This document shows positions 27,345-35,072 of a stretch of 64,000 nt of DNA, in pieces. This stretch comes from Polaribacter sp. (GTDB lineage Bacteria > Bacteroidota > Bacteroidia > Flavobacteriales > Flavobacteriaceae), in assembly GCF_024639685.1 (NCBI RefSeq), contig NZ_JAHEHX010000002.1:62001-126000 (forward strand), in the 5' to 3' direction. The notes below the pieces were generated by a model that made no database searches, had not been told where the DNA came from, and worked only from the letters and a program-made list of their open reading frames with translations. The translations under genes and the position numbers were made by a program. Position 1 is the first letter of the stretch; each line of letters begins with the position of its first letter.

Positions 27345-28730
27345 ATGGAGAGCATAAACAATTACATTAAACAACACAAACAAAGATTTTTAGATGAACT
27401 TATAGCACTTTTAAAAATCCCTTCAGTAAGTGCAGATACCGCATTCAAAAAAGAGGTATTATTAACTGCTGATTTTGTAATGGAGCAATTAAAAAAAGCA
27501 GGTTGTGATACCGTTGAATTGTGCGAAACTCCAGGCTATCCAATTATTTACGGAGAAAAAATTATAGACAAAAATTTACCTACAGTTTTAGTGTATGGCC
27601 ATTATGATGTACAACCACCAGATCCGATAGAATTATGGGATTCGCCCCCATTTGAACCCGTTATAAAAAAAACAGAATTACACCCAGAAGGAGCAATTTT
27701 TGCACGAGGTGCTTGTGACGACAAGGGGCAGATGTATATGCACATAAAGGCATTTGAATACATGACCTCTTCAAGCAATTTACCTTGTAACGTGAAGTTT
27801 ATGATTGAAGGTGAAGAAGAAGTTGGTTCTGAAAGTTTGTCTTGGTTTGTTCCAAGAAATATAGAAAAATTAAAAAATGATGTAATTTTAATTTCAGATA
27901 CAGGAATGATTGCAAATGACATTCCCTCAATTACAACAGGATTAAGAGGCTTAAGCTATGTAGAGGCAGAAATTACTGGACCAAATAGAGATTTACACTC
28001 AGGTTTGTATGGAGGTGCAGTAGCGAATCCTATAAATATTTTAAACAAAATGATTGCATCACTACATGATGAAAACAATTTTATTACCATACCAGGTTTT
28101 TATGACAATGTAGAAGAATTATCTAAAGAAGAAAGAGCAGAAATGGCCAAAGCTCCATTTAATCTTAAGGAGTATAAAGATGCTATTAAAATTGATGATG
28201 TGTATGGCGAAAAAGAGTATACAACTAATGAACGTAACTCTATAAGACCTACTTTAGACGTTAACGGAATTTGGGGAGGGTATACTGGCGAAGGTGCAAA
28301 AACAGTTATTGCTTCTAAAGCATATGCTAAAATTTCTATGCGACTAGTTCCAAATCAAGATTGGAAAAGAATCACAAACTTGTTTGTAAAACATTTTGAA
28401 AATATTGCTCCAAATGCAGTAGCTGTAAAAGTTACACCACATCATGGTGGCCAGGGGTATGTAACGCCAATAAACACAACTGCTTACGAAGCAGCAAGTA
28501 AAGCTTATGAAACTACTTTTGGAAAAACACCAATTCCGCAAAGAAGTGGTGGTAGCATTCCAATTGTGGCTCTCTTTGAAGAATACTTAAAAAGTAAAAC
28601 TATATTAATGGGTTTTGGTTTAAATTCTGATGCCATTCACTCTCCTAACGAACATTTTGGAATTTGGAATTATTTAAAAGGAATTGAAACTATCCCTTAT
28701 TTTTATAAATATTTTACAGAATTGCACTAA
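27345..28730 (+). CDS. M20-family dipeptidase
   Basis: 461-aa zinc peptidase of the ArgE/DapE/CPG2 (M20) clan. Metal and catalytic motifs: GHYDVQPP (His and Asp, near 85-92), GACDDKGQMY (bridging Asp, near 124-133), EGEEEVGS (catalytic Glu-Glu, near 158-165), SDTGM, and C-terminal HSPNEHF with the last zinc His. No signal peptide, so cytosolic. It fits with the peptide-import genes elsewhere in the window and probably splits di- or tripeptides. A broken OmpA-like gene begins right after its stop. Confidence 0.92.
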   Translation: MESINNYIKQHKQRFLDELIALLKIPSVSADTAFKKEVLLTADFVMEQLKKAGCDTVELCETPGYPIIYGEKIIDKNLPTVLVYGHYDVQPPDPIELWDSPPFEPVIKKTELHPEGAIFARGACDDKGQMYMHIKAFEYMTSSSNLPCNVKFMIEGEEEVGSESLSWFVPRNIEKLKNDVILISDTGMIANDIPSITTGLRGLSYVEAEITGPNRDLHSGLYGGAVANPINILNKMIASLHDENNFITIPGFYDNVEELSKEERAEMAKAPFNLKEYKDAIKIDDVYGEKEYTTNERNSIRPTLDVNGIWGGYTGEGAKTVIASKAYAKISMRLVPNQDWKRITNLFVKHFENIAPNAVAVKVTPHHGGQGYVTPINTTAYEAASKAYETTFGKTPIPQRSGGSIPIVALFEEYLKSKTILMGFGLNSDAIHSPNEHFGIWNYLKGIETIPYFYKYFTELH

Positions 28731-28736
28731 AAATAG

Positions 28737-29059
28737 TTTAATAGTGGATTTGTAAGTGTTTTCTTTGATACTAATAAAACTCAAATCCAAGATGGTTCTT
28801 TTAATGCCATTAATACACTAAACCAGTTTATGTTAAACAACCCATCCATTAATGCAAAATTAATAGGATATACAGATGAAACTGGAGTTGAAAAAAGAAA
28901 TATTGCATTATCTCAAGATAGAGCAAAACGAGTTTTAATGTTTTAGTAGCCGCTGGCATTAGCCCTGCAAGGATAAGTTATTTTGGAGGAGGAGAAGATA
29001 AATCTGTTGGTGTAAATGCAAGACAGCTTGCAAGAAAAGTTACATTCAACATTAAATAA
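28737..29059 (+). pseudogene. OmpA C-terminal domain remnant with frameshift
   Basis: Starting 7 bases after the M20 stop, a frame without a start codon encodes the OmpA peptidoglycan-binding core: SVFFDTNKTQI, then LIGYTDETGVEKRNIALSQDRA, stopping at TAG 28944-28946. The reading continues in another frame with VAAGISPARISYFGGGEDKS and ends NARQLARKVTFNIK at 29059. So the N-terminal domain is gone and one indel splits the rest. The peptidoglycan-contact residues (T-D, N-x-x-L-S-x-x-R-A) are still recognisable, so decay looks recent. Confidence 0.82.
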
Positions 29060-29073
29060 TTATATCTAAGAAT

Positions 29074-29131
29074 GCGTATATCTTAAAAGAACACAGCAAT
29101 GTTATTACTCCTTTAAGATATACGCCTTTTT
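29074..29131 (+). terminator. terminator-like hairpin overlapping the 3' end of the convergent cyclophilin gene
   Basis: Exact 14-bp arms GCGTATATCTTAAA (29074-29087) and TTTAAGATATACGC (29112-29125), then CCTTTTT. It ends the OmpA remnant on the plus strand. The second arm and the loop contain the last codons and stop of the minus-strand peptidylprolyl isomerase gene. Confidence 0.7.
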
Positions 29132-29734
29132 AATGTAGTCTACTTTAGGATATTCAGTTCTTAAAAAAGCGTTTCCAAATTTAGCAATTGAAGCTTGTTT
29201 TCGGCCTAAGACCTCTCCATAACCATCGTAAAATTTTAATATATTTTCTTGGCCATCAATTACTTTAGCAATTACTGGAAAACCAGTAACTCCAGAATAA
29301 GCAAGCTTATCTAATCTATAATTTTTCTTTAAATTAATAAAAATTTGATTAGACCTCGTTTCTACTCCGCCTCTTGCAAACGCAATAGTCATAGAATCAT
29401 TTTTTTGTAAAACTGGTTCATCTTTAATACCTCTTTTTTGCCAAGCATTATTTATTAAGCTATCATTATGAATACCAAATTGTGCCACAAATTTGGGCAC
29501 AACTCTAAAAATAGAAACATCTTCATAATAGTTGTGGGTAATAAGTTGATACAATCTATCTACTCCTGCAGGAGACCATTCTCTAACGGCTTTAATATCA
29601 AAATTACCTTGCGTAGTTTCAAAACGTGCTTTAAAAGTTGCTGGCGCTTCTTTTTCTAACCATTTTTCTTTAAATTTTTTTGATGCACAAGAATTAAGTA
29701 TTAAAATAGCCACAAAAGCAATACATTTTTTCAT
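29105..29734 (-). CDS. cyclophilin-type peptidylprolyl isomerase lipoprotein
   Basis: 209 aa from the ATG at 29734. This start gives a clean lipoprotein signal (MKKCIAFVAILILNSC, Cys16); an upstream in-frame ATG at 29857 would add 41 hydrophobic residues that cross a terminator and is rejected. The mature part is a cyclophilin barrel: TTQGNFDIKAV, SIFRVVPKFVAQFG (catalytic Arg region RVV/FVAQ), SMTIAFARGG and FFINL-like QIFINLKKN. It likely assists folding of proline-containing envelope proteins. The leader between 29735 and 29929 contains several hairpins and an intrinsic terminator, so its expression may be controlled by attenuation. Confidence 0.85.
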   Translation of the reverse strand: MKKCIAFVAILILNSCASKKFKEKWLEKEAPATFKARFETTQGNFDIKAVREWSPAGVDRLYQLITHNYYEDVSIFRVVPKFVAQFGIHNDSLINNAWQKRGIKDEPVLQKNDSMTIAFARGGVETRSNQIFINLKKNYRLDKLAYSGVTGFPVIAKVIDGQENILKFYDGYGEVLGRKQASIAKFGNAFLRTEYPKVDYIKKAYILKE

Positions 29735-29823
29735 AATTCTATGTTTTAGAACGAATATAACAAAAAGCTCAAAGGTTAAAAAAATAATGAATAATCTAAT
29801 TTCACTTGGCATAGCTATAAAAT

Positions 29824-29929
29824 AAAAAAAGCGTCCCTTTAAAGGGAAGCTTTCCATTGGTTAACAAAACCAAGACACTTTTACGAAAGTGCCAAAACAA
29901 CACAACTTTATCACTCTAACAAAAAGTGA
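29824..29929 (-). ncRNA. candidate small RNA or attenuator leader with four hairpins
   Basis: On the minus strand, four inverted repeats follow in a row: ATCACT/AGTGAT (29930-29910), GGCACTTT/AAAGTGTC with a CGTA loop (29893-29874), TTGGTT/AACCAA (29873-29857), and a GC-richer stem around CCCTTTAAAGGG flanked by AAGC/GC (29853-29831), followed by seven T residues. The last is a good intrinsic terminator pointing left. A perfect -7 box lies just upstream. No ORF is needed to explain the stretch. It is either a free RNA of about 105 nt or the 5' leader of the cyclophilin gene, whose start is 90 bases beyond the terminator. I recognise no known RNA family. Confidence 0.5.
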
Positions 29930-29933
29930 TCGA

Positions 29934-29941
29934 CAAATATA
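29934..29941 (-). promoter_or_regulatory. -7 box for the structured RNA / cyclophilin leader
   Basis: Perfect TATATTTG on the minus strand; no TTG at the usual -33 distance. It would start transcription near 29929. Confidence 0.45.
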
Positions 29942-30016
29942 CTTAGATTTTGGATATCATAAAATAAATATCCTTTTTTTTACTATTTTCTGAATGCTCT
30001 ATTAATTGATAGATTG

Positions 30017-30024
30017 TATCTTTG
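30017..30024 (+). promoter_or_regulatory. lysS -7 box
   Basis: Perfect TATCTTTG 36 bases upstream of the lysS ATG; the -33 TTG is not obvious. Confidence 0.55.
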
Positions 30025-30059
30025 CAACCATTATTTAACACTAGAAATTTACAAAGCAA

Positions 30060-31757
30060 ATGCAATTATCAGAACAAGAAGTTGTACGTAGAGAGAAGCT
30101 CGCAAAATTAAGAGAATTGGGTATAAATCCTTACCCAGCAAATTTATTTCCATTAGATTCTAATTCTAAAGAAATAAAAAATGATTTTGCAGAAGATAAA
30201 AAGGTTGTTATTGCTGGTAGATTAATGTCTAGAAGAATACAAGGTAAAGCGTCTTTTGCAGAGTTACAAGATGGTGAAGGTAGAATACAAGTGTATTTTA
30301 ATCGTGATGAAATTTGTACTGGAGAAGACAAAACATTATACAATGACGTTTATAAAAAATTACTAGATATTGGCGATTTTATTGGTATAGAAGGTTCTTT
30401 ATTTACTACAAAAGTAGGTGAAAAAACAGTAATGGTTAAAGATTTCAAATTACTTTCTAAAGCTTTAAAACCTTTGCCATTACCAAAAGTAGATGCAGAT
30501 GGTAATACTTATGATGCGTTTAACGATCCTGAAATGCGTTACAGACAACGTTATGCAGATTTGGTAGTAAACCCAAATGTAAAAGAAGTGTTTATTAAAA
30601 GAACAAAATTGTTTAATGCAATGCGTTCTTTCTTTAATGATGCTGGTTATTTTGAGGTAGAGACACCTGTATTACAACCAATTCCAGGAGGTGCAGCTGC
30701 AAGACCATTTATTACGCATCACAATTCATTAGACATTCCTTTATACATGAGAATTGCCAATGAATTATATTTAAAAAGACTAATTGTTGGTGGTTTTGAG
30801 GGTGTATATGAGTTTTCTAAAAACTTTAGAAATGAAGGAATGGATAGAACTCATAATCCTGAATTTACAGCAATGGAAATCTATGTTTCTTACAAAGATT
30901 ACAATTGGATGATGGATTTCTGTGAGCAACTTTTAGAGCATTGTGCAATTGCTGTTAATGGAACATCAAAAGCAACCTTTGGTGAGCATGATATCGATTT
31001 TAAAGCACCTTATGCTAGGGTAACCATGGCAGATTCTATTAAGCATTTTACAGGTTTTGACATTTCAGGTAAAACCGAAGATGAAATTAGAGCAGCAGCA
31101 AAATCAATGAATATTGAGGTTGATGAAACTATGGGTAAAGGAAAATTAATCGATGAAATTTTTGGTGAAAAATGTGAAGGAAACTACATTCAGCCAACTT
31201 TCATTACAGATTACCCTAAAGAAATGTCTCCACTTTGTAAAGAACACAGAAACAACCCAGAATTAACAGAGCGTTTTGAGTTAATGGTTTGTGGTAAAGA
31301 AATTGCAAATGCATACTCTGAGTTGAATGATCCAATTGACCAACGTGAACGTTTTGAGCATCAACTAAAATTAGCTGCTAAAGGTGATGATGAAGCTACA
31401 GAATTTATAGATCATGATTTCTTAAGAGCTTTAGAATACGGTATGCCACCAACATCTGGAATGGGAATTGGAATGGACAGATTAATTATGTTCTTAACCA
31501 ACAATCAATCGATACAAGAAGTGTTATTTTTCCCTCAAATGAGACCCGAGAAAAAAGCACCCTCTGTTGAGCTGAATGATGAAGAAAAAGCGGTTTTAGC
31601 AATCATTACAAAAGCAGAAAAAATAGAATTGGTAAGTTTAAAAAATCAGTCTGGTTTATCTAACAAAAAATGGGATAAAACCATTAAAGGATTAACCAAA
31701 AAAGAAGTTGCAAAAGTTTCTAAAACTGAGGAAGGCTTGTTCGTAGAAGCTTTATAA
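30060..31757 (+). CDS. lysS: lysyl-tRNA synthetase, class II
   Basis: 565 aa. The N-terminal OB-fold anticodon-binding domain (about 40-150, VIAGRLMSRRIQGKASFAEL) is followed by the class II catalytic core with motif 2 (FRNEGMDRTHNPEF, near 256-269) and motif 3 (GMGIGMDRLIM, near 470-480). It charges tRNA-Lys in the cytosol. Compared with the E. coli enzyme (about 505 aa) there is an insertion of about 40 residues after motif 2 and a C-terminal extension of about 65 residues (from APSVELNDEE) that looks like a small winged-helix-like domain, common in Bacteroidota. Single-gene unit with its own terminator. Confidence 0.96.
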   Translation: MQLSEQEVVRREKLAKLRELGINPYPANLFPLDSNSKEIKNDFAEDKKVVIAGRLMSRRIQGKASFAELQDGEGRIQVYFNRDEICTGEDKTLYNDVYKKLLDIGDFIGIEGSLFTTKVGEKTVMVKDFKLLSKALKPLPLPKVDADGNTYDAFNDPEMRYRQRYADLVVNPNVKEVFIKRTKLFNAMRSFFNDAGYFEVETPVLQPIPGGAAARPFITHHNSLDIPLYMRIANELYLKRLIVGGFEGVYEFSKNFRNEGMDRTHNPEFTAMEIYVSYKDYNWMMDFCEQLLEHCAIAVNGTSKATFGEHDIDFKAPYARVTMADSIKHFTGFDISGKTEDEIRAAAKSMNIEVDETMGKGKLIDEIFGEKCEGNYIQPTFITDYPKEMSPLCKEHRNNPELTERFELMVCGKEIANAYSELNDPIDQRERFEHQLKLAAKGDDEATEFIDHDFLRALEYGMPPTSGMGIGMDRLIMFLTNNQSIQEVLFFPQMRPEKKAPSVELNDEEKAVLAIITKAEKIELVSLKNQSGLSNKKWDKTIKGLTKKEVAKVSKTEEGLFVEAL

Positions 31758-31775
31758 AGTTTGTTTAATTTATAG

Positions 31776-31813
31776 AAAAAAGGGGTATTACAACATGTAA
31801 TTCCCCTTTTTTT
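31776..31813 (+). terminator. bidirectional terminator between lysS and rsmG
   Basis: AAAAAGGGGTATTAC and GTAATTCCCCTTTTT arms (one mismatch) around ATGT, with A-run before and T-run after; it lies between convergent genes. Confidence 0.92.
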
Positions 31814-31850
31814 ATTCAACAAACAAATATTTGTAAATATGTTTGTAAGA

Positions 31851-32480
31851 CTAGCCCTTAAACTTCATTCCTAAATGAACAACTTTTTTGGTTTCAAAGA
31901 ACGGTTCATCAAAATAATTTGGTAAATCATAAATAGTTGCTGAAGTATATTTTTGGAGCTCTTGGGTTAAATCACCCCCTTTTAAATACAGGATTCCATT
32001 TTTTAAATCGTGATTTTGCTTTTTTGCAATTTTACCTTTTGTCCATCTTACAAAAGTTTCCATCTGCGCAACAGCTCTACTTACAATAAAATCGTAGGTA
32101 TCTTTTACATCTTCTACCCTACCATGTGTAGTGGTCACATTTTCTAGGCCTAAACCTTCTGCCACCTCATTAACAACCTTAATTTTTTTACCAATAGAAT
32201 CTACTAAATGAAACTGAGTTTCAGGAAACAAAATAGCTAAAGGAATCCCAGGAAAACCACCTCCTGTGCCTACATCCATCACCTTTGCTCCAGGTTTAAA
32301 AGACATTACTTTTGCAATACCTAATGAGTGTAAAACGTGACGTAGATAGAGTTCATCTATATCTTTTCTAGAAACCACATTTATTTTTAAATTCCAATCT
32401 TTATATAAATCCTGTAATTTAGAAAATTGTTCTATTTGAGTTTCTGTTAAATCTGTAAAGTATTTTAGCAGTATATTCAT
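31851..32480 (-). CDS. rsmG: 16S rRNA (guanine-N7)-methyltransferase RsmG
   Basis: 209-aa SAM-dependent methyltransferase (formerly GidB) that modifies G527 of 16S rRNA. The SAM-binding motif VMDVGTGGGFPGIPLAILFP is near 65-84, and SRKDIDELYLRH at 38-49 and FIVSRAVAQ near 132-140 are family signatures. Full length. Loss in other bacteria gives low-level streptomycin resistance; here it looks intact. Confidence 0.96.
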   Translation of the reverse strand: MNILLKYFTDLTETQIEQFSKLQDLYKDWNLKINVVSRKDIDELYLRHVLHSLGIAKVMSFKPGAKVMDVGTGGGFPGIPLAILFPETQFHLVDSIGKKIKVVNEVAEGLGLENVTTTHGRVEDVKDTYDFIVSRAVAQMETFVRWTKGKIAKKQNHDLKNGILYLKGGDLTQELQKYTSATIYDLPNYFDEPFFETKKVVHLGMKFKG

Positions 32481-32498
32481 TTAAAAAACATTAATGCA

Positions 32499-32531
32499 CA
32501 AAAGTAGTTATTTGGTCTTAACAATTATCAA
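32499..32531 (-). promoter_or_regulatory. rsmG promoter
   Basis: Minus strand TTG (32531-32529), 22-base spacer, perfect -7 box TACTTTTG (32506-32499), 18 bases before the start codon. Confidence 0.65.
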
Positions 32532-32596
32532 TAATATTAGACGTTTAACATAGTAATTATTTTAAAATACATATTTTTACAACATAATACACAAAC

Positions 32597-33691
32597 ATGA
32601 ATACTATCACATTTTCTAGAGTTCAAAAAGCAAAATTTTTTAGAACTTTAAATAAAAGAGTTAACACGTATTTTAAAGAAAATAAAATTAATAGAACCGG
32701 TAACTGGAAATTATACTCCAAAGCCATCGTTATGTTTTCACTATTTTTAGTACCATTTATTTTAGTACTTACAGTTTCTATGCCTCAATGGGTTATGGCA
32801 TTATTTATGGTTATAACAGGTTTAGGTATGGCTGGTGTTGGCATGAATGTAATGCACGATGCTAACCACGAATCCTTTTCGAAACGTAAGTGGGTAAATA
32901 AGTTAATGGGTAGTAGTATTTATATTTTAGCAGGTAATGTATATAATTGGAAAGTCCAACACAATGTTTTACACCACACATTTACCAATGTAAAAGATCA
33001 CGATGAGGATATTGATGCAGGAAGAATTATTCGCTTTTCTTTGCATTCTAAATGGTTAAAAATTCATAAAGTACAAAAATACTATTCTATCTTTTTATAT
33101 GGTTTACTAACGATTAACTGGGCTATTACAACTGATGTAAAGCAAATGCATAGGTATTTAAAAAGAAAATTATCTTATGGTAAATTTCCAAATCCAAAAA
33201 CAGAATGGACAAAATTAGTAATTTCTAAGTTGGCTTATTATGCCCTTTGGATATTATTACCAATGTTAGTTTTAGATGTTGCTTGGTGGAAAGTTTTATT
33301 AGGTTTCTTTGTAATGCATTATACTGCAGGTATGATTTTAAGCTTAGTTTTTCAATTGGCACACATTGTACCAAATACAGAAATGCCTATGCCAGATAAA
33401 AATGGAAATTTAGAACATACTTGGGCAGTCCATCAATTATACACCACAAGTAACTTTGCACCAAGTAATTGGCTTATAAATTTTTATACTGGTGGTTTAA
33501 ATCATCAAGTTGAACATCATATTTTTCCGCACATTTCTCATGTGCATTATGGTAAATTAGCTAAAATTGTAAAAGAAACTGCTGCAGAGTTTAACTTGCC
33601 CTATAATGAGTATGCTACTACTAGAAGAGCACTTATTGAGCACTTTAGGCACCTAGGCGTTTTAGGACAAAAACCAGAATTAGTAGCATAA
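32597..33691 (+). CDS. membrane fatty-acid desaturase (acyl-CoA/linoleoyl-CoA desaturase-like)
   Basis: 364-aa integral-membrane di-iron desaturase. Three histidine boxes are complete: HDANH (87-91), HNVLHH (122-127) and HQVEHH (303-308; the third box has Q in the front-end-desaturase position). Four to five hydrophobic segments surround them. The Q-x-x-H-H third box places it near linoleoyl-CoA/delta-6-type desaturases, but regiochemistry cannot be read. No fused cytochrome b5 domain is present, so a separate electron donor is needed. The aspartate aminotransferase gene follows after 14 bases. Confidence 0.9.
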   Translation: MNTITFSRVQKAKFFRTLNKRVNTYFKENKINRTGNWKLYSKAIVMFSLFLVPFILVLTVSMPQWVMALFMVITGLGMAGVGMNVMHDANHESFSKRKWVNKLMGSSIYILAGNVYNWKVQHNVLHHTFTNVKDHDEDIDAGRIIRFSLHSKWLKIHKVQKYYSIFLYGLLTINWAITTDVKQMHRYLKRKLSYGKFPNPKTEWTKLVISKLAYYALWILLPMLVLDVAWWKVLLGFFVMHYTAGMILSLVFQLAHIVPNTEMPMPDKNGNLEHTWAVHQLYTTSNFAPSNWLINFYTGGLNHQVEHHIFPHISHVHYGKLAKIVKETAAEFNLPYNEYATTRRALIEHFRHLGVLGQKPELVA

Positions 33692-33705
33692 CAAATTATT
33701 TAAAA

Positions 33706-34893
33706 ATGTCACACCCATTATCAGACAGAATTAACAGTTTACCTGTTTCTGCAACTTTAGCAATGGCAGCTAAAGCAAGAGAATTAAAAGGCCAAGGAAA
33801 AGATATTATTGGTTTAAGTTTAGGAGAGCCAGACTTTAATACTCCAGATTTTATTAAAGTCGCAGCTATTGAAGCTATCAATCAAAACTATAATTCTTAT
33901 TCTCCTGTAGATGGTTATTTAGAGCTAAAAGAAGCAATTTGCGTTAAGTTTAAAAGAGATAATGGTTTAGATTACAAACCAAACCAAATTGTAGTTTCTA
34001 CAGGTGCAAAACAATCAATTGCAAATGTTGCGCAAGTATTATTAAATAAAGGTGATGAAGTCTTATTACCTGCCCCTTATTGGGTTAGTTATTCTGCAAT
34101 AGCAACTTTAAGTGAAGCTACTTTTGTAGAAATACCTTCTTCTATAGATACCGATTTTAAAATTACTCCAGCTCAGTTAGAAGCAGCAATTACGCCTAAA
34201 ACTAAGATGATATTCTTTAACTCTCCAAATAATCCTAGTGGAACTATTTACAGCGAAGCAGAATATAGAGCTTTGGCTGAAGTTTTAGAGAAACATCCAC
34301 AGATATTTATTTTATCTGACGAAATTTATGAACACGTAAACTATGATACAAAACCTTTTAGTTTTGCAGCTATAGAAAGCATGTTCGATAGAACTATTAC
34401 AGTAAATGGTTTAGCTAAAGCATTTGCAATGACAGGTTGGAGAGTTGGGTACATAGGTGCTCCTGAATGGATTGCTAAAGCTTGTACAAAAATGCAAGGC
34501 CAAGTTACTTCTGGCACAAACTGTATTGCACAAAGAGCTGCAATTACTGCTGTTTTAGCTCCAGTAGAGAAAATACAATATATGGTTGATGAGTTTAAAA
34601 CTCGTAGAGATATTGTAATTGGATTACTTAGAGAAATTGATGGTTTTAAAGTAAATGTACCTGACGGTGCCTTTTATGTTTTTCCAGATATTTCTGCATT
34701 TTTTGGTAAATCTATAAATGGTACCAAAATTAATAACGCCAATGATTTTTCTTTATACATTTTAGAAAATGCAAATGTTGCCACTGTTACAGGTGATGCT
34801 TTTGGGGCTCCTAATTGTATTCGAATATCTTATGCTGCTTCAGAAATTCAAATACGAGAAGCAATTAAAAGAATTAAAATAGCACTTAGTTAA
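33706..34893 (+). CDS. aspartate aminotransferase-like class I/II PLP aminotransferase
   Basis: 395 aa, fold type I, subgroup I-beta. GLSLGEPDFNTPDF near 37-50, the substrate/PLP region NSPNNPSG near 170-177, Asp in LSDEIYEHV near 204-212, Schiff-base Lys238 in GLAKAFAMTGWRVGY, and the C-terminal Arg in CIRISYA. It exchanges amino groups between aspartate and 2-oxoglutarate; prephenate can be an alternative substrate in this subgroup. Follows the desaturase gene closely but has no obvious functional tie to it. Confidence 0.9.
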   Translation: MSHPLSDRINSLPVSATLAMAAKARELKGQGKDIIGLSLGEPDFNTPDFIKVAAIEAINQNYNSYSPVDGYLELKEAICVKFKRDNGLDYKPNQIVVSTGAKQSIANVAQVLLNKGDEVLLPAPYWVSYSAIATLSEATFVEIPSSIDTDFKITPAQLEAAITPKTKMIFFNSPNNPSGTIYSEAEYRALAEVLEKHPQIFILSDEIYEHVNYDTKPFSFAAIESMFDRTITVNGLAKAFAMTGWRVGYIGAPEWIAKACTKMQGQVTSGTNCIAQRAAITAVLAPVEKIQYMVDEFKTRRDIVIGLLREIDGFKVNVPDGAFYVFPDISAFFGKSINGTKINNANDFSLYILENANVATVTGDAFGAPNCIRISYAASEIQIREAIKRIKIALS

Positions 34894-34912
34894 TAAAACT
34901 TTTATAAAATTA

Positions 34913-34948
34913 AAAAATCTCATAGCGATCTGTTATGAGTTTTTTTTT
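34913..34948 (+). terminator. terminator of the aminotransferase gene
   Basis: CTCATA and TATGAG arms around an 9-base loop with an A-run before and nine T after. Confidence 0.85.
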
Positions 34949-34967
34949 GAAGTTTCTAAATTTAGAA

Positions 34968-34996
34968 AACCACCAACACAAGTGTTGATGGTTTAT
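34968..34996. repeat. imperfect hairpin downstream of the terminator
   Basis: AACCACCAACAC and GTGTTGATGGTT arms (one mismatch) directly follow a TTTCTAAATTTAGAAA palindrome (34954-34969). It lies beyond the pseudogene end at 35073 on the minus strand and could be its old terminator or an unrelated repeat. Confidence 0.4.
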
Positions 34997-35072
34997 CATT
35001 GACCTAGGGTTAATAAAAGCTAGTGTAATACCAACTTTTTACTATTATAAGTTTTAAAATCATTGGACACCT

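Noticed and set aside
29735..29857. N-terminal extension of the cyclophilin gene to an upstream ATG at 29857
   Set aside because: The added 41 residues are encoded by an intrinsic-terminator hairpin and A/T-rich leader, while the ATG at 29734 gives a textbook lipoprotein signal.
29824..29929. 6S RNA, tmRNA or SRP RNA for the structured minus-strand stretch
   Set aside because: It lacks the GGAA/AGCA tetraloop features of SRP RNA and the tRNA-like ends of tmRNA, and it is too short with separated stems for 6S RNA.
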